A DNA stretch of 64,000 nt. Origin: DAISJM01 sp036821485 (GTDB taxonomy: Bacteria; Verrucomicrobiota; Kiritimatiellia; CAIQIC01; JAGNIJ01). Each line of letters opens with the position of its first letter. Positions within the stretch are counted from its first letter, which is position 1. The position numbers and the translations under genes are program-made. The stretch lies in contig DAISJM010000004.1 of NCBI GenBank assembly GCA_036821485.1, forward strand, positions 58,554 to 122,553, given 5' to 3'. The notes beneath the pieces were generated by a model, which ran no database searches, was not told the origin of the DNA, and saw only the letters and a list, made by a program, of their open reading frames with translations. Positions 43,833 to 53,351 of the stretch are shown piece after piece.

Positions 43833-45194
43833 TCACTCCTTCCGCTCCGTCAAGCATTCCATTCGCTCCACGGCCTGCTTCACGGTCTCCACCGAAATCG
43901 AGTTCATACAGGATTCTTCCGTCTGACACCGTGCACGGGAATGCCACGGATGACAATCCCCACACGTGAACGTTCCCCGCACAACAGCGTGCCCTTCTCC
44001 CCGCGGTGCCCACTGCTCCGGCAGCGTGGGACCAAACAGGGCCAACGTGGGAGTGCCCACCGCCGCCGCAACGTGGAGTAATCCGTTGTCATTCGTAACC
44101 AGCAACGCGCACTGCTTCAGCACCTGCGCGGCCCCCACGAGAGAAGTTCGCCCTGCAACGTTGACCGATTCCTGGTGCATCGCCGCAGCTATTCCCGCCG
44201 AGAGTTCTCTCTCATCCGCCGACCCCATCAGCACCACCTTGGCAACATAGCGATCTGAAACCCAGTCCCCAAGGCACGCAAAGCGCTCCGCAGGCCACTG
44301 CTTCCCCGGCCAGCCTGCTCCCGGCGCAAGAGCCACCCATCGATCTACACCAAGCTCCGGCAACTCCCCGATACTCTCACGGTCGACGTCAACGTTCCAC
44401 TGGAGCCTGGCCTCCGCGATGTCCAGCCCCAAGGGCTTCAGCAGTCCCATGATCCGCTGGGCCTCGTACTGATGACGGTCGTAGGCAAGTATCACATCAG
44501 CTTCGGCGCGGTAGCAATCCGGACACGTACCCGTCGCAATCCATTGCCTGGGCGCGACCCCGCGACTGAACAACAACAGCGACGGATCGATGGGCGAAGT
44601 CGTAATCAGAACGTCAACCCGCTTTTCGCGGCACTGCCTCAGGATCTTCAACTCCCGGGTCACGCTCCACGAGTTTGCTGCGACGCCACGCCCCCACTGG
44701 ATCAGTTGCGGGGCGTGAACAACGATCTCGTCTACCGGTGCGATTTGCTTGGCCAAGCCTTCGCACCAAGGTCCAACCACCAGACTGATCCGCGCCGCAG
44801 GCTTCTGTCTCCTCAGCTCGGCCAGCATCGGCACCGTGTGCAGCAGATCGCCGATATGCCCCGGCACATGTACCATGATCTCCTTGGCGTCCGCAGATGC
44901 GACCAGCGCCCTGCCCGTCTCCACCCACTCGGTCAGCAGCACATGACGCCACACCTTCCGTGTCGATTCGTACTGAAGCGTGCCCCACCAGGCTTCTCGG
45001 ACTCCACGAAGACCGTGGGCCGCCAACCAGCGCCAGCGAGCCAACACGTGACCCCAAGCCCCTGTTACTGCCCGACCACCTCTCGTCCGGCACAGCACAC
45101 CATGAGCCAGCAGAATGGGCGCAACCGCCAGAAACACCACTCCTTCAAGGCGGCCCCGCAGCCATGACAACACACATCGGATGGGTTTGCTCAT
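43833..45194 (-). CDS. Glycosyltransferase family 9 (heptosyltransferase-like)
   Basis: About 453 residues. VHVPGHIGDLLHTVPMLAEL near 85-105 is the acceptor-side GDxL/H motif of ADP-heptose:LPS heptosyltransferases; VALAPGAGWPGKQWPAERF and VTNDNGLLHVAAAVGTPTLA carry the donor-site signature. An N-terminal hydrophobic segment (about 18-36) is unusual for GT9. The C-terminal Cys-rich stretch (TCGDCHPWHSRARC) resembles the metal-binding tail found in some GT9 proteins. ATG at 45194 is used; a GTG at 45218 touching the upstream stop is an alternative. Heptose as donor is not certain. Confidence 0.82.
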   Translation of the reverse strand: MSKPIRCVLSWLRGRLEGVVFLAVAPILLAHGVLCRTRGGRAVTGAWGHVLARWRWLAAHGLRGVREAWWGTLQYESTRKVWRHVLLTEWVETGRALVASADAKEIMVHVPGHIGDLLHTVPMLAELRRQKPAARISLVVGPWCEGLAKQIAPVDEIVVHAPQLIQWGRGVAANSWSVTRELKILRQCREKRVDVLITTSPIDPSLLLFSRGVAPRQWIATGTCPDCYRAEADVILAYDRHQYEAQRIMGLLKPLGLDIAEARLQWNVDVDRESIGELPELGVDRWVALAPGAGWPGKQWPAERFACLGDWVSDRYVAKVVLMGSADERELSAGIAAAMHQESVNVAGRTSLVGAAQVLKQCALLVTNDNGLLHVAAAVGTPTLALFGPTLPEQWAPRGEGHAVVRGTFTCGDCHPWHSRARCQTEESCMNSISVETVKQAVERMECLTERKE

Positions 45195-45217
45195 CTGTGC
45201 CGCAATACGCCGCAACA

Positions 45218-46723
45218 CTATCGGCCCGTTTGCACCGGGAGCTCCGGCAATCCCGCCAGCAATTGTTGCGTGATGACGTTCCAGTCAAACCGATCGGCCA
45301 CGGCCTTCCTCGCAGCCGCACAGCGCGCATCGACTCCAGACCGGTCATTCCGGGTTTCACCAACGGCCTTCTCCAGGACCGTCGCGAAATCATCCAGATC
45401 GGCCACGCGCACGTGCGCCGCAAGTTCGTCAAACCCCCGCAGGCCAAAGCGTGTGGAAACCATGACCTTCCCCGCGGCCAGGTAGTCCACCGTCTTGAGA
45501 CTGCTGCCCGTGTCGAATTCGAGCGGGGCAAGTCCATAACTGCACAACGCCATCACGGCCTTCTTGTCGCGCTCCGTCAGCCTGCCTGTAAAAACGATAT
45601 TTTCCGGAAGCGGCCCCAGGGATGGCACATCGCCTGACCGCACCCCCACCACCACGAACAGCAGCTCGCGCAGGCGTGGGGCCAACTGACGGGCCATGAA
45701 CCGGATCGCCTCTTCGTTGGGGCGGTAGCGCGGCGCGCCAATGAACAGCGCCGCCTCCCGCGTGAGCCCACAGTTTTGGCGTAGACCAAGACCAACACCT
45801 GGAGGTGCAAAAAATGTTTCGGCCACATCGATACCGTTGGGCACCAGTCGAATCCGTGCAGCAAACCGCCCCCCTCTCAGCTTCACCAGTTCGTCACGGT
45901 CAGCGACCGACACCATGGTAATCAGGGAGGCCTCGTTCAGCACGGCACGCTCAACTTCCTCCTGCCACGCCGACGCTTCATCCACTCCCGGGCATCCATC
46001 CGCCAGCCTCCGAATGAAGAAGCTGTTCACCTCCGGTGTGTCGTACACGAGAGGAGGGCGCCTGCCTATGGATTGCCACAACCCCACCAAGTACGGCTGA
46101 TTGAGTATGCAGACCTGGGCATCCTCCACAAAACGTTCGATCCACTCCCGCAGCAGGGGAATGAGTTCATGATGCCTCGTGAAGGCAAGCGACTCACTGG
46201 CACCACCGAACCGTGGCCGCAGGGCCTCCACCTCCTTCACGAATGCCGAAGTCAGGGGGATAAAGCACACGCGGCAGCCCGGCGCAGCCACCACGATCTC
46301 GGGACTTCTCGTCGGTCCCACCAGACTGATGATTCTGACATCATACTTGGCCGACAGGGCCTTGCCCAATCCCAGTACCCGCGCCGCACCCCCGTTCCTT
46401 GAGAACACATCGAAATGCGTGATGTAGAGCAATCCCGGTCTGCCCGACGGAACATAGCGCGGCATCGCCAGCCGCCCCACCTGGCCAAGCAGGCTATCCA
46501 CGCGATTCAACTCGCGGCCCAGAAGCCGCAGCCGGGCCGCGGCGAACCACCGTCCCCAGGAGGATTCAGCAACCGCGGCCGGGGACCACAGCTCATCCTG
46601 CATCTGTCTGATTCGTTCCAGGATTTCCTGCGGATTCACACCGCGGCCGTTCACATCCAAAACGTCGGCGCAGCGCCTCACGGCCGCCGTCAGCCCGCCA
46701 TGGTCATTTTCATAGCCATTCAT
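45218..46723 (-). CDS. GT4-like glycosyltransferase (long form)
   Basis: About 501 residues, longer than typical GT4 because of an N-terminal helical extension of about 95 residues. LLYITHFDVFSRNGGAARVL opens the first GT-B domain, IRLVPNGIDVAETFF is the linker, and ALFIGAPRYRPNEEAIRFMA with GSSLKTVDYLAAGKVMVST forms the donor site, where Ser-Ser-Leu-Lys replaces the first part of E-x7-E. This variant is seen in GT4 proteins that begin with SLK.xxY. Start: ATG 46723, 15 bases after the upstream stop; a GTG at 46738 is possible. Confidence 0.78.
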   Translation of the reverse strand: MNGYENDHGGLTAAVRRCADVLDVNGRGVNPQEILERIRQMQDELWSPAAVAESSWGRWFAAARLRLLGRELNRVDSLLGQVGRLAMPRYVPSGRPGLLYITHFDVFSRNGGAARVLGLGKALSAKYDVRIISLVGPTRSPEIVVAAPGCRVCFIPLTSAFVKEVEALRPRFGGASESLAFTRHHELIPLLREWIERFVEDAQVCILNQPYLVGLWQSIGRRPPLVYDTPEVNSFFIRRLADGCPGVDEASAWQEEVERAVLNEASLITMVSVADRDELVKLRGGRFAARIRLVPNGIDVAETFFAPPGVGLGLRQNCGLTREAALFIGAPRYRPNEEAIRFMARQLAPRLRELLFVVVGVRSGDVPSLGPLPENIVFTGRLTERDKKAVMALCSYGLAPLEFDTGSSLKTVDYLAAGKVMVSTRFGLRGFDELAAHVRVADLDDFATVLEKAVGETRNDRSGVDARCAAARKAVADRFDWNVITQQLLAGLPELPVQTGR

Positions 46724-46738
46724 GATCAACCCCGGCAC

Positions 46739-47677
46739 CTACAGGAAATGCGGATCGAAGGGCGAACCCGTGATGCCATCATTGTATCCCTTGGCATATG
46801 CCCGCCAACAACGATCCGGCCATGCCCGCGGTACATGGAAGGACAGCGCATGCCGAATGCGATTGAGCAGGGTTCTCGGAGGCGATGCCACCGCTTGCCG
46901 CCAGCCACGATGTACCAGCAATCTCGCCGAGTAAAAATTGGTTGCGTACAACAAGCGCTCCATATAGCGCGGCTCCACGCGATGCGGCGGAATCACATGG
47001 GTGAACTGAAGATCCAGCGCTGTCGCGGAGGCCATGCCGAGGTCGATCGCCGTATAGGCCATGTCCGTGTCCCCACAGCCCGCCAAACCACCACCCTTGC
47101 GGTCAAGGTCGAGACGGAAAGGGTCCCCCAACACCATGCTGCGATAGGCGTCGGCAATCTCCCGCCGCACCGCCATACCCGAGCCGGCCGGAATCCACGG
47201 ACCGGCCTGTCGGACCATCGCGAATTGGAAATTCGCCTTGGCGACCGGCGCGAACCGCTCATCCATGACCAGCCCCAGGAATTCCTTCATCCATTCAGGA
47301 TAGGAACACTCATACTCGGCGTGTCCACACCCGCCCACCACGCCGAGAAAGGGATACTTCCCGAAGTAGCCCGCCACGTTGGCAAGATAATCGGGATTCA
47401 GCACGACATCGTCGTCGACAAAAACAAGCAACGGATTCTGCGACTCGGCAATGCCGCGCAATCTTGCGCGCGTCAGTCCCCGCTCCGGTTCCCGCACGAC
47501 CTTCACATCTCTCCGCCAACCCACGTCACACACCTGCTCCACCGGAGTGTCGCTGCCGTTGTCTACGACAAGGTAGTCCCACTCACTCCTGTCCAATGTC
47601 TGCGCCGCCAGCGCATCCATCACCCGGCGGAACACCTTCGGCCGGGGATTCAAGGTGCATGTGATAACCGTCAACAT
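46739..47677 (-). CDS. GT2 glycosyltransferase
   Basis: A 312-residue GT2 with LTVITCTLNPRPKVF, YLVVDNGSDTP (about 35-45), VFVDDDVVLNPDY (about 85-97) and GCGDTDMAYTAI as catalytic-base region. No strong membrane helix is seen, although an amphipathic C-terminus is possible. The gene starts 2 bases after the large protein at 47680 and abuts the GT4 gene downstream, so it is well inside the operon. Confidence 0.85.
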   Translation of the reverse strand: MLTVITCTLNPRPKVFRRVMDALAAQTLDRSEWDYLVVDNGSDTPVEQVCDVGWRRDVKVVREPERGLTRARLRGIAESQNPLLVFVDDDVVLNPDYLANVAGYFGKYPFLGVVGGCGHAEYECSYPEWMKEFLGLVMDERFAPVAKANFQFAMVRQAGPWIPAGSGMAVRREIADAYRSMVLGDPFRLDLDRKGGGLAGCGDTDMAYTAIDLGMASATALDLQFTHVIPPHRVEPRYMERLLYATNFYSARLLVHRGWRQAVASPPRTLLNRIRHALSFHVPRAWPDRCWRAYAKGYNDGITGSPFDPHFL

Positions 47678-47679
47678 GG

Positions 47680-49923
47680 TCAGTTCTTCCCCTCCACGCC
47701 ACCCGCCAGAATGCGTCCGGGCGCCAACACGTACTTCAGTGCGGAAAGCATCATGCGCTTGGAAGGCGTATGCATCCCGCGAACTTCATCCCGCGTGATC
47801 GCATACACGGCATGCATGCGGATATCCCTGAAGCAGACAGGCATTTCCTCCGGCAGCAGTCCGCGCACCGTCCACAAGAGTTCCCATGTCGATATCCCGG
47901 CTGATGCGGACCAATCGGGCCGGACGATCTCCGCCATCAACGACGCTCCGACGCGCGACAGCTTCAACAGCGGGATTCTCAGCTTTGCCGGACGCCCGGT
48001 CACCAACCGCGCCGCTTGCGCCTGCAACCCGCTGCGATCCAAGGCCCCCGACCTGGCCGATCCAATCATGGCCAGCACATCCAACAGCCAACGCGACGGC
48101 TCATCAACATCCTCGCGTTCCACGCCCGACATCAGCTCATCCAGCACGTTTCGGACGCGGGCCACGGCCGACTTCCCGGTCGCGACAACCTGCGCTTCGT
48201 AGAAGTGTTTCTGATCTGCGAGCACACGTGCCCGGTGGGTCTCATCGGTCAGCAAAGATTCGACCTGCTCCCCCAGTTCCTCCACGGTCGAGAATGTCGG
48301 CAGCCCGTCATCGACTGCGGACCGGACAAAAGACATGACGGCATCTCTCAGATAGATCACCGGCACACAGTTCTGCATGGCTTCGAACATGACCGTGGAG
48401 GGGTTGTGAACCAGCACCACCACGTCGGCTTTCTGAATTGCCTCAGCCGGAGAACCGGCTTCAATCACCAACCCCGGCAACGCACCTCGCGCAAGCTCCC
48501 GGTAGTACTCCACATCGTCATAGCGGGGATGCGGCTTCACTGCGGGAACCCAATCGGGATGTCGGCGAAACATGTCGGCCAGACCCACCCACGTCTTCTC
48601 CAGCGCGGCAGGGTGCGCACACGACGCGCATCCAAGGTTGTTGATCGCCAACCCCGTCACCAGCAGCACTCTCTTCCCTCTACCGCCTGCCTGGCGCACA
48701 GCCGGGTTTGCGGGCTGCAGGTCCACCCGCAACGAACCGACTTCTTCAATCCGCGCGCCCGCATCCCGCGTCAGACGATGGACCTCCGTGCCGGAGCGAC
48801 CCCACACAAGGACATGTGCCCGGGCTCCCGCATAGCGGCGCCGATCTTCGCTCGAGAGGATCGCGGCATGATCAACGGCCACCACCGGCACGCGACGCTC
48901 CACAAATGCTTCCTGGAAACAACGCGTCAGCCCAAAAGCATCGTACCCGGTCACCGCTACGCGCGGTCTGAAAGCGTCATCCGCCAAACGCCCGGCATTG
49001 TAATATCTCACCCCCAGCAGCACGCGTTCCGCCAGCCACGCCCACAGAAATGAAAGCCGGGGATTCGCAAACAGATCAGGTTCGGTCAACGTTGCCGGCA
49101 GCGGACCGGACAAGGCACTCATCAGCGCCGTCATCACATCCCCCACCGCCCGAAGATCGTAGGGCAGATTTCTCACCGCCGCCAGGTCCACCGACGGCAC
49201 CGGCCTCTCGGGCGCCTCGGCCGACAACTGCACCCAATCCACACATCCGCGCTCTGCCGCATCCGCAAAAAGAAGTTCCTGCTCCCTGACTCCAAGCCCC
49301 TCGCAGGTGAACACCGCATCCACCCGCGCCCCGGGAAGCAAACGGCCACCCGACACCGTACCCCAGGAGCCATCTCCTCTTTGCTCCGCGTCGGATCCCA
49401 ACATCAACGCCTGAAAGGGAACACCCCGCTGTTCGCACTGCCAATCCACAACCGCGTTGAACAAGTCGGGTGGCGGCGACTCCTCATCCCAGTTAGGCAC
49501 CCGTCGCCGGTCACCAAATCCTACAACAAGGGAGGGCTTGAGCTGATCAAGGATCGCGGCCACGGCCCGACTCAGCACCAGCACGGCATCAATGGGATAC
49601 AAGAGATCGATGCTGCACCGCTCGGCGATGTGCCCGGCCAACCCGTTTTCCGGCCGCCCCCAGTAACGACCAAGCTCCCGGCACAGCTCCGACGAACGGT
49701 TCCAACAAGTCTCAAGAGCTTCGACACTGACATGCTTCCAGAAACTGATGGATCCCCACCCGGACGCCGCGGCCAGACGGAGTACTCCAAAATCTCCACT
49801 GACCACCACAACGCCCGAAGGGTCTCCCCGCCCCGCCGCTGTCCAGGCATTCCACTGATCAACGTTGGCAAGAAACACCAGCGTCTTGGTTTCTGGGATG
49901 GACGCGCTCACAGACATCCACAC
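47680..49923 (-). CDS. Large GT-B-like protein of unknown specificity
   Basis: A 747-residue protein with no close family recognised. An N-terminal Rossmann-like region begins TKTLVFLANVDQWNAW. A second part has VAVTGYDAFGLTRCFQEAF, then RVLLVTGLAINNLGCASCAH, VPAVKPHPRYDDVEYY and VVLVHNPSTVMFEAMQNCVP. The VKPHP and HNPSTVMFEA segments resemble the C-terminal domain of CDP-glycerol-glycerophosphotransferase, polysialyltransferase and Kdo-transferase-like enzymes. A C-terminal 150-residue tail is unassigned. It directly follows the nonulosonic-acid genes, so it might transfer the CMP-activated sugar (inference). The start is GTG 49923 or ATG 49917. Confidence 0.6.
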   Translation of the reverse strand: MWMSVSASIPETKTLVFLANVDQWNAWTAAGRGDPSGVVVVSGDFGVLRLAAASGWGSISFWKHVSVEALETCWNRSSELCRELGRYWGRPENGLAGHIAERCSIDLLYPIDAVLVLSRAVAAILDQLKPSLVVGFGDRRRVPNWDEESPPPDLFNAVVDWQCEQRGVPFQALMLGSDAEQRGDGSWGTVSGGRLLPGARVDAVFTCEGLGVREQELLFADAAERGCVDWVQLSAEAPERPVPSVDLAAVRNLPYDLRAVGDVMTALMSALSGPLPATLTEPDLFANPRLSFLWAWLAERVLLGVRYYNAGRLADDAFRPRVAVTGYDAFGLTRCFQEAFVERRVPVVAVDHAAILSSEDRRRYAGARAHVLVWGRSGTEVHRLTRDAGARIEEVGSLRVDLQPANPAVRQAGGRGKRVLLVTGLAINNLGCASCAHPAALEKTWVGLADMFRRHPDWVPAVKPHPRYDDVEYYRELARGALPGLVIEAGSPAEAIQKADVVVLVHNPSTVMFEAMQNCVPVIYLRDAVMSFVRSAVDDGLPTFSTVEELGEQVESLLTDETHRARVLADQKHFYEAQVVATGKSAVARVRNVLDELMSGVEREDVDEPSRWLLDVLAMIGSARSGALDRSGLQAQAARLVTGRPAKLRIPLLKLSRVGASLMAEIVRPDWSASAGISTWELLWTVRGLLPEEMPVCFRDIRMHAVYAITRDEVRGMHTPSKRMMLSALKYVLAPGRILAGGVEGKN

Positions 49924-49944
49924 ACAATGCTCGGGGTCATCTGC

Positions 49945-51138
49945 TCAGGATTTCCCGAGCACGCAACGAATCACGCGATCCTGATCCGCCTCCGTGAGCC
50001 CTACGGAACACGGCAGACTCAGGGCATTCCTGCAGAGTGCTTCGGCCACGGGAAACTCACCGGCCGCTCCAAGGTAGGGACGATTCTTATGCAGCGGCTG
50101 CCACAAGGGCCTGCTTTGAATGCGACATTCCTCCAGCCTCTTCAGCAAGGCCCGACTGCTCATGCCAAAGAGCTGCTCATCCACGATGATCGTGTACATC
50201 CACCAGATGCTTTCCGCCCATGGAGCCTGACGCATGCACTCGATGCCAGCCACCCCGTCGAAGGCCGCCGCGTAACGTCGGGCAATGGCCCTTTTCTTCT
50301 CGATGAATTTGGGGAGTTGCTCCAGTTGTGCACATCCCATCGCCGCCTGGATGTTGGTCAGCCGGTAGTTGAACCCGATCTCGTCGTGCACGTACTCCAC
50401 CGGATCGTCCTTGGCCTGGGTCGTGAGGTATCGCACCTTCTTCGCCCACGCCTCGTTGTCTGTCACCATCATCCCGCCGCCACCCGTCGTCATGATCTTG
50501 TTGCCGTTGAAGCTGAAACACGCGATGTGGCCCAGATGCCCCGTGGGAACCCCCTTGTATTTCGCCCCGATACTCTCCGTGGCATCCTCCAGCACCACAA
50601 GGCCAAAGCGCCGCGCCAGCTCCATCAGCGGGTCCATGTCGACCGGATGACCCAGGGCATGCACCGGAAGTATCGCGCTGACCCTCCGGCCCGTCTTCCG
50701 GTTCCTCAACTCCTTCCCGTCAACCCGGCAACCATGAATCAGGAACTCCTCAACCTTCCTCACATCCATCTGCCAGTAATCGGGCTCGGCATCGATGAAT
50801 ATGGGCCACGCGCCGCAATACCGGACCGCGTTGGCAGGCGCAATGAACGTCAGGTCCGACACCAGCACCTCATCATCCGGGCGCACACCCGCAACCAGGA
50901 GCGACACATGAAGTGCGGCCGTCCCACTCGTGCATGCCACGGCGTGGCGTGCCCCGACAAACGAAGCCAGGTCGCGCTCGAACCGATCGACAAACGCCCC
51001 AACCGAGGACACCCAGTTGGTATCGAGACACTCCTTGATATACTTCCACTCGCAGCCCCGAACCTCGGGCACCGACAACGGAATGAAACTCGGCGGCATG
51101 CTCTTCTGCGACCCGTCGATCGCCGATATATTGCTCAT
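49945..51138 (-). CDS. legC: LegC-like PLP-dependent sugar aminotransferase (DegT/DnrJ/EryC1/StrS family)
   Basis: About 397 residues of the DegT family. CTSGTAALHVSL (about 69-80) holds the phosphate-binding turn, VVLEDATESIG (about 181-191) the pyridine-contacting Asp near 185, and FSFNGNKIMTTGGGG (about 208-222) the Schiff-base Lys near 214. The NGNKxxTTGGGG form is typical of LegC-type enzymes that aminate the 4-keto sugar in legionaminic-acid synthesis, rather than WecE-type enzymes. It is coupled by ATGA to the dehydratase gene upstream. Start at the ATG of that overlap. The substrate is inferred from context. Confidence 0.85.
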   Translation of the reverse strand: MSNISAIDGSQKSMPPSFIPLSVPEVRGCEWKYIKECLDTNWVSSVGAFVDRFERDLASFVGARHAVACTSGTAALHVSLLVAGVRPDDEVLVSDLTFIAPANAVRYCGAWPIFIDAEPDYWQMDVRKVEEFLIHGCRVDGKELRNRKTGRRVSAILPVHALGHPVDMDPLMELARRFGLVVLEDATESIGAKYKGVPTGHLGHIACFSFNGNKIMTTGGGGMMVTDNEAWAKKVRYLTTQAKDDPVEYVHDEIGFNYRLTNIQAAMGCAQLEQLPKFIEKKRAIARRYAAAFDGVAGIECMRQAPWAESIWWMYTIIVDEQLFGMSSRALLKRLEECRIQSRPLWQPLHKNRPYLGAAGEFPVAEALCRNALSLPCSVGLTEADQDRVIRCVLGKS

Positions 51139-52118
51139 GATGTCCACCCATAGTGTGCGGCGTACCACGGCAGCGTTCGCCGCAGGCCTTCCTCAAGATT
51201 GATGCGCGGAGCATATCCCAGCACCTGGCGCGCCCGAGTGATGTCCGGACAACGCCGCGCGATGGGGTCGTGCGGAGCCGGCTGCTCCTGCAGGGGGACT
51301 TCCACCTTCGCCCACTGCAGGATGGCGCGCGCCAGGTCCGCCATGCGGATCTCCTGCTCGTCATTGCCGAGGTTGAATGTACCGCCGTCAGCCGCCCGAT
51401 GACGCATGGCCAACACCGTTCCCGCCACCGCATCGGAGACGTGGCAAAAGGCGCGACGATGCTCCGCCGCATAGACCACCAGCGGATGCTGCTTCTCCGT
51501 CACCCGGCGGAATACTTCGGGAATCACGTGCTCGAAACCCATACGCAATCCATACACATTATGATAGCGCACGATCGAAAACGGCTTGCCGGCCTTGCCC
51601 GCGATATGCGTCACGGCCAGTTCCCCGAACATCTTGCTTCCAGCGTACGAACTGCGCGGATTGGACAAGTCGGTCAGCGACAGCGGAATCGCCTCCGGGG
51701 TCGGCACCGGCAGCGGATGGAACTGCTGCGTCCACGCGTACACTTCGCTGGTCGAAGCGAATACGAGTTTGCCGCCCTTCTGCCGCCCGAACCAGTCCAA
51801 CAGATCCAGCGTGCCCAATGCATTCACACGGACAACGTCGTGGGGCCGTTCCAACACGTGACGCACACCAATCACCGCTGCCAGGTGATACACCTCGTCA
51901 AACGGTCCTCCCACCTTGTCCCACACGGACCGGTCTGTCACATCACCTTCAACAAGTTTCACATTGGCCCGCCGCAGCACGCCCTCAAGATCGGCATCGC
52001 GACGCCCTCGCACCAAGCTGTCGAGCAGCACGACGTGATCCGTCCCGTCTCTCGAAAGTTCCTCCGCGAGGTGGAATCCGATGAACCCCGCGCCGCCCGT
52101 AATCAGGATGTTTCTCAT
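51135..52118 (-). CDS. Extended SDR nucleotide-sugar dehydratase/epimerase, LegB-like
   Basis: A 327-residue extended short-chain dehydrogenase. ITGGAGFIG at 6-14 binds NAD(P), VYHLAAVIG follows, ASTSEVY at 121-127 and SSYAGSK at 156-162 give the Ser/Thr-Tyr-Lys catalytic set, and FCHVSDAVAGTVLA is the typical C-terminal block. In C. jejuni-type legionaminic loci a protein of this size (LegB) is the 4,6-dehydratase preceding the LegC aminotransferase, and here it is coupled to both LegC-like and PtmE-like genes. A 4-epimerase or decarboxylase cannot be excluded from sequence alone. Confidence 0.75.
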   Translation of the reverse strand: MRNILITGGAGFIGFHLAEELSRDGTDHVVLLDSLVRGRRDADLEGVLRRANVKLVEGDVTDRSVWDKVGGPFDEVYHLAAVIGVRHVLERPHDVVRVNALGTLDLLDWFGRQKGGKLVFASTSEVYAWTQQFHPLPVPTPEAIPLSLTDLSNPRSSYAGSKMFGELAVTHIAGKAGKPFSIVRYHNVYGLRMGFEHVIPEVFRRVTEKQHPLVVYAAEHRRAFCHVSDAVAGTVLAMRHRAADGGTFNLGNDEQEIRMADLARAILQWAKVEVPLQEQPAPHDPIARRCPDITRARQVLGYAPRINLEEGLRRTLPWYAAHYGWTS

Positions 52119-53206
52119 ATGGCCTCGGAAGGTGAGAAGATCGACAGATGCTTGCGGTAGAATTCCTCGGCTGCCGTGTACGACTCCGGCCGGCCGATTT
52201 CATGAAAATCCTCACGGAGCGGAAAGACCCCTACGCGCATCCCCAGCTTGATCGCCCGCCGAATCACATCGGGCATGTCAAAATACTCGCCGACGGGCAC
52301 CTCGCCGATCAACTGATGGGACATGCAGTAGATGCCCGAATTCACCAGGTGCGTAAACACCGGCTTCTCCCTGAACTCCGTTACCACGTCGCCGCTGATG
52401 ACGGGGTAGCCAAACGGAATCTTCACCTCGTAAGGCCGGCCACAGAGCGTGAAGTCGTAGTCGGCCGCCATGTGGAAGTCGTAGAACGCCCTGAAATTCA
52501 GTGTCGTCAGCAGGTCGCCGTTGATGACCAGGAACGGCGCCTGCGGCCGTTGCGCGTCCGGAATGAGTCCGATACTCCCGGCCGTGCCCATCGGCTTCGG
52601 CTCATGGATGTAACTGATCTTGAGATCAAACTCCGACCCATCCTTGAAGTAATCCTCAATGATGGGCGCGAGGTATCGCACATTGAGCAGAATGCGCGTG
52701 AACCCACCGCGACGAAGTGCTTCCAGGATGGTCTGGAGGATCGGTTTGCCGCCGACCTTCAACATCGGTTTGGGCATGTTCTCCGTAAGCGGCCGCAGAC
52801 GAACCCCCTCCCCACCCGCCATGACCACCGCCATCAGCTCGGCCGCTGCCACCCGCCGTGCCCCCAGCATCTCCACGGCCACCACCTTGCGAGCATTGTC
52901 CACGAGCGGAATGCTCACCACCTCGTTCATCTGCATCAGTCGATGCACGCTGTCGACGGGCATCGACTCCGGTGCCACGATGGGATCCCGGCGACAGATA
53001 TCCCCCAGTTTGCTGTCCATCGTCGCACCGCGAAGAAACGCCCGACGGATATCACCATCGGTCACCGTACCCGCCAGCACGCCTTCGTCATCCACGACCA
53101 CCAGCGTGTTGTTCGGACGCAAAGCGCCCAAGTCCGACAACTTGCTCATGGCGTCGCGAATCGTCGCGGCCTTGCTGATACCCACTTCAGACAACGGTAG
53201 TTTCAT
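52115..53206 (-). CDS. ptmE: CBS-domain nucleotidyltransferase, PtmE-like
   Basis: About 363 residues. Residues 1-115 are a CBS-domain pair (TVTDGDIRRAFLRG and IPLVDNARKVVAVE). From about 125 a sugar-1-phosphate nucleotidyltransferase follows: VVMAGGEGVRLRPLTENMPK, then FLVINGDLLT and MGTAGSIGLI. This architecture is that of C. jejuni PtmE, which makes GDP-glucosamine at the head of the GDP-linked legionaminic-acid route. An AAGGGGA ribosome site 8 bases before the ATG at 53206 decides the start. It is coupled by ATGA to the LegB-like gene. The CBS pair could sense a nucleotide. Confidence 0.85.
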   Translation of the reverse strand: MKLPLSEVGISKAATIRDAMSKLSDLGALRPNNTLVVVDDEGVLAGTVTDGDIRRAFLRGATMDSKLGDICRRDPIVAPESMPVDSVHRLMQMNEVVSIPLVDNARKVVAVEMLGARRVAAAELMAVVMAGGEGVRLRPLTENMPKPMLKVGGKPILQTILEALRRGGFTRILLNVRYLAPIIEDYFKDGSEFDLKISYIHEPKPMGTAGSIGLIPDAQRPQAPFLVINGDLLTTLNFRAFYDFHMAADYDFTLCGRPYEVKIPFGYPVISGDVVTEFREKPVFTHLVNSGIYCMSHQLIGEVPVGEYFDMPDVIRRAIKLGMRVGVFPLREDFHEIGRPESYTAAEEFYRKHLSIFSPSEAI

Positions 53207-53351
53207 GGTGTGAATCCCCTTCTCTACAGAACCCATGTTGGCGACACATCTCGAAAGGACTTTGGCCCATCACCGCAATGCCATGCGGCGGCCGCCGCCG
53301 GGCTGACAAGGCCCAAGATCGGAAACAGGACATCGGGCAATGCACAGATCG
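53207..53351. other. Intergenic gap with a GC palindrome
   Basis: The 145-base gap is the largest inside the long minus-strand run. It contains a perfect 14-base palindrome of G and C at 53285-53298 and, next to it, GGGC/GCCC arms at 53300-53303 and 53311-53314. Either could be a hairpin in the transcript. A second promoter or processing site for the distal genes might lie here. No U-tract or promoter consensus was found by eye. Confidence 0.3.
53215..53221 (-). promoter_or_regulatory. Ribosome-binding site of the PtmE-like gene
   Basis: On the minus strand AAGGGGA lies 8 bases upstream of the ATG at 53206. The upstream in-frame extension of ten codons lacks family similarity, so this site supports the shorter start. 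Confidence 0.65.

Noticed and set aside
46415..51153. Two long + strand open frames (46415-48202 and 49381-51153)
   Set aside because: Both lie opposite well-supported GT and aminotransferase genes, are rich in Arg, His and Pro, and have no recognisable domains.
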